A stretch of 64,000 bases of DNA from Mytilus trossulus (taxonomy: Eukaryota; Mollusca; Bivalvia; Mytilida; Mytilidae): positions 1,178,001 to 1,242,000 of the forward strand of contig NW_026963311.1 in the NCBI RefSeq assembly GCF_036588685.1. Direction: 5' to 3'. Positions 11,860-22,489 of this stretch are shown one piece after another. How positions within the stretch are numbered: the first letter of the stretch is position 1; each line of letters starts with the position of its first letter. The notes beneath the pieces are model-generated. The model ran no database searches, had not been told where the DNA came from, and saw nothing but the letters and a program-made list of their open reading frames with translations. A program made the position numbers and the translations under genes.

Positions 11860-14800
11860 TCAATGTTTTTCCTTGTGTTTATGACACACAATTACTGGTA
11901 CTTCAGCATGATGTAAAACGTAGTCACTAACACTTCCTAGGATCGTACGGCGAATAGTTCCCATACCACGGGTACCAGTCACGATAAACTCCGCCCCCAC
12001 CTCCGCTGCTGCTTTAATGATACCTTCTCCTGGATTTTTTGACTCGCTAGGTTTTACTTCACCTTCCATCTATAAAGAAACAAATAAAAGATTAAAATTT
12101 CTCAAGATGAGTCTTTTTCTTTTTCTTTGCAAAATATATCTTGATTTCTGTTCACAAATGAATTATCAACATGAGTCAATAAAAAAAAAATCCGCCAAAT
12201 AAAACCAAGAAATTTTAAAAATTTGCTTCGGATTTATTTAGAGCTGTTCTATCCATTTTGATAAAAATAAAAGAGCTGTAAACAAAATTCCACTCAGAAT
12301 TAAATTGTACAGCGCTTTTTATTCTTTCAACACGTACGTACCTTCATTGGCTCTCAAATATTCGGCTTAGAGCGTTCCTGATGAATGTAAATCTAGAAAA
12401 GCGCTTCGGACGCATGAAATTTAAAACGTGTTGTGTTCATATTTTATACAGTTGGTGTTACCTAAACTTCTCTTTACAACAGATGATGGGGTGTGGGGTG
12501 GGGAGGGTAATGCCATGCAGTGTAATCACTCATTCATTCATTTGCGCTATTATTCTTTCAGTACATGAACTATCTAGCGTGTCTATAATAGTTTGGGTGT
12601 GTATATGCCAGCAAGAAATGTATGCAGATTCAAACAAAATTACCTGTAAATCTACGAGATGCTTTCCTATCATATCCATTTTGGTTTTGATAATTGCGCG
12701 TTCTTCTCGTATCAATGGTCCTAATGTGTCAACATCGGTTGCTTGGGGTTCTGTAAAATAAAAAAAATAAAAAATTTGAAAAAAGGTCTTTCTCAATATC
12801 GATATATATCAGAAATTATGCCTTGTGCATTAGTGTCTTGTAATATTTCATTTGATTTAGTTTTACATGAAAGAATGCTTTCAGAATTAGAACTTCATCA
12901 AGATAGATGTATGAATTCATACTTTGAAAGAAAAAAATAATGTAATGCCAAAATCTAAGGAAATTTAATTCATCAGTATGCAGTCATGTAATTTTAAACT
13001 ATATGCAAATTTTAGACACGAACAACACTTCAAAACTTGTGCTATATAGTTTACAATGTATGTCACGTTTCTTGCAAAACTTCAAGGAAAAAATATTAAG
13101 AAGAATATTGAAAAAAATTCGTCAAGTACTTCCGAATATTAAAGTGAAGAAGAAATATGTCAATAAAAAGATCTAACTGAAACACTTTATGTAATAACGT
13201 TTGTATATAAATGTATTTCTAGAACCTTTCGTATTGACAGAAATGCGAGTCTGCCAGGATGTATCTCTGAGATTGTATGCGAATTTACATAGTAATCGAA
13301 TTTTAGGATATCTTAAACTGTATCTTTATGGAAAAAAATAGGAAGCACCGCCATCAATATTAAAGCAATTACAAATGAGTCGAATATTACAGCAATTTTT
13401 ACACGAATAATATAAACTATACAGGTTATTTTTTTAGTAATACTTGGTGGTATATTTATTACAACCTTGTTTTATTAGTTTATTTACAGTAAAGATTTGA
13501 ATTGAAGTTATGACAATTCTTTAATGCGTTATAATAAATAGTATTCGTAATTCGTTATATAAATGTATTATTAGTTTATAAAATTGTTAAAAAATTACGA
13601 TGAATTAAATAAAATTGAGAATGGAAATAGAAAATATGTCAAAGAGACAACAACCCAACCAAAGAGCAGACAACATCCAAAGGCCACCAATGAGGCTTCA
13701 ACGCAGCAAAATAATCCTGCATCCGGAGATGGTCCTCAGCTGGCCCCTAATTAAAATGGTGTACTAGTTCAGTGAAAATGGACGTCACACCCAACTCCCA
13801 AGACATATATACAGTTTGTTTTCTTAGGTCAATAATAGGCTGTAGCTTTCTTTTTGTTAGTATTTTAAGCCACACAATATTTCGCGGATCTAACAGTTGT
13901 TTTATGAACCATGCTCACCCTCCCCCCGTTTTTTTTTATCATCTTTTCCCTGGATACCAATTTTATAACTTACCGTAAAGCCATTTTGAGTTATGAAGTG
14001 CATGTTGTAACTCTATAGAATGAACAAGGTACACATAATCGTTAGGTTTGTGTGCATTTTCTTTAAACCCTGAAAACAAAATAGATTATTTATATTTAGA
14101 TATCGAGTACAAGTACATGTATATTCAATGTCAACTACTCGTACATATAGTGTAGTGTGGGGTTAATACTTAAACTATAATGCATGTTCGTCCAGTTGTA
14201 GTTTAACATGTGTCTGGACTTTTTCTTGCAAATGGTTTTCCAAATTTTATCACTCTTTGACTATATGGCTTAATAATGATGTCACGTGTTTCCTATAAGC
14301 AAGGAATGTTACATTTCAAGTTTCGTTTTAAAATTGTTTAGGAATAAATAAGTTTTTATAAATTAATACTTATACCAAGCATTGGTGAAAACATTTTTTT
14401 TTGTCATCTCTGTGCCAAAATCCGGCATCCCTTAGAGTATATTTTTCAAACGCTCAAGATATGATAAGAATCCGTAAATTAAGATACACTTTTAATTATT
14501 AAGAACAAATTGAAATTCTTTGAATAATTCAAACTCTTGAGGCTTAGTTTTTGCAATGTACTACCGATAAGAAAATCTTAAAATACGAAATGCAATTAAA
14601 CCTGAAGATAACATTTCACTTCTTTCAACAAGTTTTAATTTTGTAATTTGTACATTCACTTTATCAGCTGACAATGTGAATTTTTGACAGTAAACATGAT
14701 AAATCAGTTTCGCTGGTGGTCTATAGTAATAGTATATTGTATAATTCTTGTATTGGACTAACACATACGACTGGACACACGGTTTAAATATCTGAAATCA

Positions 14801-17800
14801 ATTTGCTTTGTATTTTTCTCGTGCTAAATAACACCAAAAAGGCAAAGAACAACCAACCAAACAGATATAAACTATAAGTTGATAAGAGTATAAGACTAGA
14901 AAAAAAACTGTTGGTGTCCCCGTCCTTGCTAAATGCTTTATTTTCCATGTCCTACTGTATATTTTATGACTTTTGGCTAAGAAAAAGTGCAAACATCTCT
15001 GAATATTTATCACTTGCTGTTGGGAATTGACCCCCCTTTTTTTTAAGGTCCCCCATAATTTCTTTTTACCCCCCCCCCCCTTTTTATCCAAAAAAACAAT
15101 TCTTTCCAGGATATGGTTCAAATCTCAATTCAAATTTCCAATGGAGTTTGCAACCATAATTACCCATTTAATAATTCAAAAGCATATATATATAATTCAA
15201 AAGCAGTGTAAGGGAGGTAATCCAAATTTTACTTAAAAGTAATTGTCCATTAACCAGGACACCCTTGTATTCCCCCTTTTTTGCCCCTAATTCCAAAACG
15301 GTTTGAGTCATAACCCACCAAAGCCGATCATAACCATCCATTTGTTATGGAACCTTGTCGTATAATTTCAGAGCGATCCATTATGTGATACGCGAAAAAA
15401 TTGTCATGAAACTTGAAAAATGCTAATTTGGGCCCCATTTTGGCCCCTTATTTCTATACTTTTAGGACCACAACCCTAAAATCAATTTCAACCTTCCGTT
15501 TATGATTATTATCGACTCCTAGGAGTCAATATTAAGAATTGAACGATGCACAGTGAGTGCGTGAATTTTTCTTGCTACCTGATTGGAAGATATTACGAGA
15601 CGTGAATAATCAAAGTATAATTGATTGGTTAGGACAATCCAAACCTAGTAAATGTCCTTCAATCCTGTAGAATATCGGAGTTGTCCTCTCTATATTAGCA
15701 ATTAGATTTTGCCTGGTCATTAATCATGCATATTCATGATATTGGTACACAGGTAACTTTTATCTATAAATAGTCGAATCGTCTTGAGTTTCGTAAACAT
15801 CAACGTTAAACGATATACACTACTTCATAACGTGTGACCTCACGTGTGTGGTAAAATTTGTTGATTGATGCACGTGGCTATTCTAGTAAATGAATTAATC
15901 TACAAAACGAGAGCACTTTCCATTTTCATCAGCTAAGAGTCGACTATAGCCCTTTTTGAAAAGCTAAATTTCATAGATTTCTATTCACTTATACTAAAGT
16001 TATTTCCGGAAATCAAGTGTCTTCGGACGACGATTACGACGACGACAATTTGATGCAATATACGATTTGCGGTCACGAGTATAAAAAAAAACAGATTTAG
16101 TCTCGGAAAATTGGGTAGAATCATAACCCTTCCAGGAGACTGGATTAGGCTCAAGGTTTAAAACATATTATCGTATCTAGCAATTAAAATAACTGCATAA
16201 CTGTAAAATATATCATGACATACTCATAATGTGCATGCAAACTAAACTATAAAGAGGGCTTCGCAAGGTTTTTGTAATTTGGTTGATATCTTGTTGATGA
16301 AAATTCCATATCTCATTTTATTCTTGGCCTAAATTTGAGTGTCACAGCACAGGCACTAGACGTTCTGTCAAGTGTATAAAAATATTGGCAATGGGAAGAA
16401 AATAGTGTCCATATATATAAACGAGAGGCTCTAAAGAGCCTGTGTCGCTCACCTTGGTCTATGTGAATATTCAACAAAGGACACACTGTTGGTCATATTG
16501 ACTTATGTTTAGGTCTTACTTTGCTGTAAATTATTGTTGTTTAAAGTTTATCTCTATCTATAATAATATTCAAGATAATAACAAAAAACGGCAAAATTTC
16601 CTTAAAATTACCAATTCAGGGGCAGCAACCTAACAACCAGTTGTCCAATTCATCTGAAAATTTTAGAGCAGATAAATCTTGACCTGATTAACAATATCAA
16701 ATCCTATCAGATTTGCTCTAAATGTTTTGGTTTTTGAGTTATAAGCCAAAAACTGCATTTTACCCCTATGTTCTATTTTTAGCCATTGCGGCCATCTAGG
16801 TTGGTTGGCCGGGTCAACGGACACAATTTTTAAACTAGATACCCCAATGATGATTGTGGCCAAGTTTGATTTCATTTGGCCCAGTAGTTTCAGAGAAGAA
16901 GATTTTTGTAAAAGATAACTAAGATTTACGAAAAATGCATGGTTAAAAATTGACTATAAAGGGCAATAACTCCTAAAGGGGTCAACTGACCATTTAGGTC
17001 CTGTTGACTTATTTGTAAATCTTACTTTGCTGAACATTTTTGCAGTTTACAGTTTATCTCTATCTATAATGATATTCAAGATAATAACCAAAAACAGCAA
17101 AATTTCCTTAAAATTACCAATTCAGGTGCAGCAACCTATCAACCAGTTGTCAATTCATCTGAAAATTTCCGGGCAGATAGATCTTGAACTGATAAACAAT
17201 TTACTCCATGTCAGATTTTCTCGAAATGCTTTGGTTTTTGAGTTATAAGCCAAAAACTGCATTTTACCCCTATGTTCTATTTTTAGCCATGGCGGCCATC
17301 TTGCCAATTTTTAAACTAGATACCCCAATGATGATTGTGGCCAAGTTTGATTTTATTTGGCCAAGTAGTTTCAGAGGAGACGATTTTTGTAAAAGTTAAC
17401 GACGACGGACGACAGACGACGGACGACGACGACGGACGACGGACGCCAAGTGATGAGAAAAGCTCACTTGGACCTTCGGGCCAGGTGAGCTAAAAAGAGT
17501 ATATATGGACACTATTTTCTTCCCATTGCCAATATTTTTATACTATTGGCAGTCACAGGTTACAATTTACGAAACTTCTTAATTTAATAATAAAAACATT
17601 TATTTTCATTTGGTGCATTACACATGTTACACATAACATATGAACGTGAATTTGCACAGGTACATAAAACGTGTATACGTGTTGACAGACATCTAGGCCT
17701 AATTTAAAACGATAAATATTTAGATATGCAGTTTAGATGAGGAAAGAAGAATGTTCATAAAAACAACATTATTCCGATCAATAAAAATATAAACATATAT

Positions 17801-17998
17801 TTGTGAATGAAATCTGACTTCCTTTCTTCGTTTCCGTTTTATCGTAAATAGTTAACTGTATATTGACCTACTTTTATGAATTATCACTTTAAATATTTGC
17901 AGTGTAAAGTACTCACAATTTAATGCATACAAAGCATGCTGGCTCCCATCCATAGCTATAACAACTTTCCTCTTGCCTTCCATCGCTGCAGCCTCCAT
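11860..17998 (-). CDS. universal stress protein family gene B (4 coding exons, 164 aa)
   Basis: Coding exons on the minus strand: 17998-17917, 14069-13974, 12750-12644 and 12069-11860, stop TGA at 11862-11860. Introns are GT-AG, phases 1, 1, 0, total 495 nt. An in-frame TAA precedes the ATG by one codon, so this start is fixed unless an upstream exon exists. The single UspA domain has [11 protein letters not shown] at residues 8-18 with the nucleotide-binding Asp, W28 made across intron 1, and TGTRGMG...LGS (G127, G130, G140, S141) as the ATP signature. The C-terminal strand EVPVIVCH is followed by a basic KHKEKH tail shared with gene C. It is expected to be a small cytosolic nucleotide-binding stress protein. 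I see no AATAAA within about 350 nt after the stop. Intron 1 (14070-17916) contains a 1.1-kb repeat element; intron 2 contains another dispersed repeat. The protein is closer to C than to A. Confidence 0.94.
13607..13800 (+). repeat. dispersed repeat in intron 2 of USP gene B
   Basis: Reads AAATTGAGAATGGAAATAG, AAAGAGACAACAACCCAACC, AAAGAGCAGACAACATCC, then GGCCACCAATG and CAGCTGGCCCCTAA. Other copies are at 32430-32565 (+), 41308-41355 (+, short), 11240-11370 (-) and 62245-62515 (-). This is a common bivalve repeat by recognition; its class is unknown. Confidence 0.7.
15500..15890 (+). repeat. dispersed repeat, inverted partner at 36610-37100
   Basis: Shared with the minus strand of 36610-37100. 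Common blocks are CTACCTGATTGGAAGATAT, GACGTGAATAAT, GGACATTTAC/CTTTCAATCC, ATTCATGATA, GTTACCTGTG in either sense, and TTAAACGATATACACTACTT. Identity is moderate. No reading frame is conserved. Confidence 0.6.
16375..17542. mobile_element. element with GACGACGG tail and terminal hairpin, bracketed by perfect 43-bp inverted repeats
   Basis: The core 16418-17496 starts near AACGAGAGGCTCTAAAGAGC and CGCTCACCTTGG. It contains two tandem copies of a ~480-bp unit (blocks GATATTCAAGATAATAAC, CCTTAAAATTACCAATTCAG, AGCCATTGCGGCCATCT, GATACCCCAATGATGATTG). It ends in (GACGACG)n, then the hairpin GCTCACTTGG-ACCTTCGGG-CCAGGTGAGC, then TAAAAA. Immediately outside lie 16375-16417 (TATAAAAATATTGGCAATGG and onward) and its perfect reverse complement at 17500-17542. 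It lies in intron 1 of gene B. Short open frames inside it are repeat translations. Confidence 0.85.
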
Positions 17999-19000
17999 CG
18001 ATTACGTGTTTGTCAGTCTTCAGTGGAATCAATAGAATGATGTTTTGTGGAAATGCTAAAAATAGACGGAAAGTTTCCTGATCTTTCCAGATCAACTTTC
18101 AATGTGCAAGAATTTAAATTTAATTGGTATTTCCGGACACTTGATATATGAGCAGTTTTCGTTGAATCTGCACACACATATATGTTATAATATATAATAT
18201 ATGATGGTTTTAATCTGTCAAAGGTTGATCTATTTTTTTTTCAATAAAATACATAAAAAAAGGAGGATTTATGGGCCACTTTTTATGCCACTAATCTGGA
18301 AAAAAATATGAATCATTTATGGCTATGATCGGCTATCAAAGGCATTTAAGACTCTCATTGGGAGTTCAATGTCGCAAATTGAAAGAGTCATTAAATTGTT
18401 ATTTTTAGACAATATATATATACACTAGTATAACAAATTATCGCTATTTTGTGCATTTTTCCTTTGATCTTTTTTTGTGATAATTTTTAATTTCCTGATT
18501 TAGAGTAATTTCTCGCAATTTGATTGGCTGATATTGATATTTCAGTACATTTTTTTATTACGTCAATTGGAATTATCTCCCTTATTTATTACGTCAATTG
18601 GAAATATCTCCTTTAAGTATACATACCATTGACCTAATTAAAAAAAAAATTGAGTTGCTTTATGGTCCTAATATTTTTAATTTTTCACGGTTTTAGATTT
18701 AATCTTAAATATATTTGGTGGATATTGTCCTAATATTGAATTTAAAAAATAATATGTAATATAACAAAATCAGGATAAATTCGTTACACAGTGTTCAATT
18801 GTCCTAAAGTAATACGAAATTTACCGGTTCAATGAATTTTATTGACCCGATTAATTCTCGTATTAGGACAATTGTACACTTTGTAACTAATAATACGATG
18901 CTACTCGCTTGAGATGGAAAATTATCGCTAGAAACTAAGGAGGCACGTGGCGTTGCTAATGAAATTGACAACGTCGTCATAGGTAAAATAGCGATAGACA
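17999..19000. other. upstream flank of USP gene B, no gene recognised
   Basis: AT-rich region expected to contain the gene B promoter. I see no convincing TATA at a sensible distance. A short duplication occurs around 18555-18612: TTATTACGTCAATTGGAAT-ATCTCC appears twice. Confidence 0.35.
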
Positions 19001-19001
19001 G

Positions 19002-19092
19002 CTTATCATTGGTCATCTCAACTCGATTGCTTTTCTCGCTTTCGCCGTACCGGCTCAAGCGAGAAAGTCAATCTCGTTGAGATTATCAACGA
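19002..19092. repeat. inverted repeat with ~39-bp arms
   Basis: TTATCATTGGTCATCTCAAC then GATTGCTTTTCTCGCTT on the left pairs with AAGCGAGAAAGTCAATC then GTTGAGATTATCAACGATAA on the right, with about five mismatches and a loop around CGCCGTACCGGCTC. It overlaps meaningless minus-strand frames. Confidence 0.75.
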
Positions 19093-19239
19093 TAATCTAT
19101 AAATAAATTGATGATTCAGAAAAATTTGTCTCGACTGTCGGGTAGAAATTTCTGCGGAAAAAGACAATCTGATGGACAACAACATTGCTAATAAATTCGA
19201 AATTGCTGGGCCATGACATAGAAGGCAGCGCGTTAAAAT

Positions 19240-19935
19240 GATTGTCAAACTGAGGTGTAATTCGAACTACTTGGTAATTTTAATAACAAAAGTCATCACC
19301 GAAATGGGGGAATGTAAGAAATGAACAGTTACAATGCAATTCGTGTGGATGCAAGAAATTTATAATTGATTTTTTTTTAAACAATAAACAAATAGTACTA
19401 GTCGTCAAACTGATCTCTTAGAAATGCAATGTTATAGAAAATATTTCTGATCAGTGGCTGATCCAGAAATGCAATTTTATAGAAAATATTTCTGATCAGT
19501 GGCTGCTCCAGGGGGAGGGGGTTCAGGGAGTTGAAACTCCCCTTTTTTGGACCATCAATGTATTCTAATGGGGACATTTACAGTTGCAACCCGCCTTTTA
19601 TCTTGGGCCTGGACCCCCTCCTTTTGAAAATGGATAGATCTACCACTGCTGATCTTTCATAAGCAGTTTATATAAAACTGAATTAAGCAATAACTTTACA
19701 TTGAAAACATTATTTATTGTTGACCGTGACTATATTTTGCCTCGAAATAGTCGTCAAACTGATATGTATTGAAACTTTATAGAAAATATCATTGATTTAT
19801 CACCAGTTGTTCTGATCCTTTCAAACTAACGTATACAGAAAACTTAACACTGAAAATTGACTTGTTTATTAATTGAAAGTTGTTTGACCGTGACCTAGCG
19901 AACAGGGCCAAGAAAAAGTCGTCAAACTGACACTT
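19240..19935. repeat. diverged repeats sharing GTCGTCAAACTGA, interrupted by a miniature element
   Basis: The block appears at about 19243, 19402, 19751 and 19922. The last two are about 171 bp apart and are preceded by TTGACCGTGAC. TATAGAAAATATTTCTGATCAG appears at 19434 and 19471 and, decayed, at 19775. Read on the minus strand, each block is YAG then TTTGACRAY, like a splice acceptor followed by codons. After the copy at 19254 a frame of about 50 codons stays open leftwards, but no conserved protein can be traced through the others. Confidence 0.55.
19497..19648 (+). mobile_element. miniature inverted-repeat element (CAGTGG...GGATCC family), 5-bp TSD CTGAT
   Basis: Begins CAGTGGCTGCTCCAGGGGG and ends CCACTG. 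Flanked by CTGAT at 19492-19496 and 19649-19653. The interior matches the copies at 26493, 29506 and 45893 (ACTCCCC-TTTTTTGGACCATCAATG, then a GGGACATTTA block). This is one of the more decayed copies. Confidence 0.8.
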
Positions 19936-20175
19936 ACAACGTATAACCCATTTAATTTAATTTTTCCTGAAACGGTACTTTTGATTTAAACAGCTCTTAA
20001 AAATCATAGTCATTTTCATTTATTTTGTAAATTTTCAGTCTTCTTACTGCGCTTTCATTTAATAATTCTTTATTGAATAGCACTTTACGCCCACATGGGC
20101 CAATGGCTTAAAACATTAAACATAATATACAGTTTACATAAAACAATGAAAATAAACAATGGAGACACTTTGAAC

Positions 20176-20690
20176 TATAAACACTGGACACTTTTAATTT
20201 GCAAAACACTCATTTGCAAATCCGCCGCCGCCTCAAACAAAAGCTACAATATCATGTATATAACCAAAATGTGCGGAATTACATGGGATTCAATAATTTC
20301 ATTGGTTTTCTACTGTTTCTTTCATATTTATTTTGCAATTTCAATTATAAAAACATGGGATTTTCAATATCCCATGGGACAGGGCAAAATCCCATGGGAT
20401 TGACCATTATCCCATGGGATTTTGGTTAAATCCCATGGGATTTTTTTTGGTCCCATGGGATAATTGTAGTCCCATGGGATATTTGTTGTCCCATGGGACA
20501 AAAAAAATCCCATGGGATTTTTATTATCCCATGGGATTTTCAATATCCCATGGGACAAAATAAAATCCTATGGGATTAAAATTATAATTATATATATATA
20601 AATATAAAGTTATGTGTATGTTACAATGAATGCTGTTTGGTAGTAAAATGTTTTAAATGTATACAAGTTTTTTTTAATATATTTTTTATA
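20176..20690 (+). repeat. repeat element carrying an array of spaced TCCCATGGGA palindromes (copy 1)
   Basis: Positions 20370-20575 hold ten perfect copies of the self-complementary decamer TCCCATGGGA and one degenerate copy (TCCTATGGGA). They are separated by 9-11 nt of AT-rich sequence, giving a 19-21 bp pitch. The left flank contains GCAAATCCGCCGCCGCC and ATGTGCGGAATTACATGGGA; the right flank contains TGTGTATGTTACAATG and TTTGGTAGTAAA. An inverted copy lies at 35150-35645. Frames repeating IPWD/SHGI/NPMG motifs are translations of the array, not genes. Confidence 0.92.
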
Positions 20691-21766
20691 TATACATATA
20701 TATAAAAAAAAATCATTTTGTCACATACATGTTTTTTATTTGTTTATATGACAATAAAGATTAATCTTATTTTGGAATGTAAAATAATATTTACAGTCAA
20801 AGAATAGTCCTTTCACTGAAACAAAATGATGAAATGTCTAAATAAATGAAAAAAATATTGTTTTGAAATCTTTGTCTTGTTTATTCTATTATGAAAAATA
20901 GAACTGAAAAAATATTTTATATATATATAATATTTTTATTCTGACTGAATAGTTTACTCTTTTCATGAGGTAATATTTTCTTTGTTATAGTTTCATTGCA
21001 ATACTTGTATATGCAAACAATTTGAATTATATATACTTTTGTGGTGTACATAATAGTATGCTTATATTTGCAAATTTATAATATAAACACTTTTTGTTAA
21101 AGTTTTTGTTTTCTTTATTCGCAACTTGCTATGTACAATTATTCAGTCCACTATATAAGAGTGAAGTCAATAAATAATTTCATTCACTAGAATATTCTTG
21201 CAATTCTTAGACAAAACATTTTTTCAATCTGTTCTTCAAAGATCTTCCTCTGTACATCTTTATTGAATGGTTCAAATGAGAAAACAAATCAAGTTTATTT
21301 GGACAACAACATTCTAATATTTTGTTCATTCTTCCATCTTTCAATTGATAATTACATTGTTGTATTTATATGATCAAGTTCTTGTGCATCAATGATCGTG
21401 TTGATATGACTCCTTTGTTTATAGTCATCATGTTGAAATTTCCTCTATCAAATAAATGTAGGAAAAAACACGTTCCATTTCAAATTAATAAAAAAGTCGG
21501 CACTATGGAGAAAAATATCAGCTTTAAGTTTTCTGTTCAGTATTGATCTGTGAATGATGACCATGAAAATCAAGATGTCTGACCTACAAATACACAAACT
21601 CAAAAATTATCATTGAAGAGATCAATAAAATGGCTATTTTATCATGTTTATGATTATTATGATAAACTTTCATTTGAATATTCAAGTACTAAATTACAGA
21701 AATCGCTTGACTTTTATAAAAGTTTAGTTAAAGTACTACTTTATTAAAAATGATAATAATAAACAA
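20691..21766. other. AT-rich, no gene recognised
   Basis: Low-complexity AT sequence with TATATA runs (20580-20600, 20685-20705, 20925-20935). I see no exon, RNA gene or recognisable repeat. Confidence 0.4.
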
Positions 21767-22236
21767 GAATTCGTCCAAAGTACATGAATGCCCCACTCGC
21801 ACTATCATTTTCCATGTTCAATGGACCATGAAATTGGATAAAAAATATAATAAGGCATTAAAATTAGAAAGATAATATCATAAGGAACATGTGTACTAAG
21901 TTTCAAGTTGATTGGACTTCAACTTCATCAAAAACTACCTTGACCAAAAACTTTAACCTGAAACATGCACTTTCATTTTCTATATTCAGTGGACCGTGAA
22001 ATTGGGGTCAAAAGTTTAATTTGGTTTAAAAATTAAAAAGATCATATCATAAGGAACATGTGTACTAAGTTTCAAGTTGATTGGACTTCAACTTCATCAA
22101 AAACTACCTTGACCAAAAACTTTAACCTGAAGTGGGACAGATGGACGAACAGACAGACAAACGAACAGACGGACAAACGGACGCACAGACCAGAAAACAT
22201 AATGCCCCTCTACTATCGTAGGTGGGGCATAAAAAT
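21767..22236 (+). repeat. internally duplicated element with GACGGAC tail and GCCCC hairpin
   Basis: Starts AACAAGAATTCGTCCAAAG and ATGCCCCACTCGCAC. It has two ~169-bp units sharing AAGGAACATGTGTACTAAG, TTTCAAGTTGATTGGACTTC and TACCTTGACCAAAAACTTTA. The tail has repeated GACGGACAAACGG-type blocks, then the hairpin ATGCCCCTCTACTATCG-TAGGTGGGGCAT and AAAAA. The GCCCC hairpin arm is echoed near the 5' end. Non-coding. Confidence 0.8.
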
Positions 22237-22489
22237 AAAGGCCACTGATGAGTTAAAAAAGATATTCCATTTCAAATGCCAAAAAATGGCGTTTTTGCAC
22301 CAAAGGGAGATAATTTAGAGCTTTTTCAATGATATATACATTTTAAAAGTCATCTGGGGCCAAACCGAATTGATTGTTTTGAATGATTTGGTGTACCATA
22401 TGATAAAGTAATAAATAAAATGAGTTATGAAAAAAAAATATTAAATATTTTTCTGAAATTGTTATACCCTAGAGCCTCTTTAAATGCCA

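Noticed and set aside
20199-20558. Proteins rich in IPWD / SHGI motifs on both strands, also at 35296-35619
   Set aside because: They are translations of the palindromic array, which reads similarly on both strands.
20370-20575. CRISPR-like array (short palindromic repeats with short spacers)
   Set aside because: Spacers are only 9-11 nt, AT-rich and identical between the two copies. There is no leader and no cas gene, and the surroundings are animal nuclear DNA.
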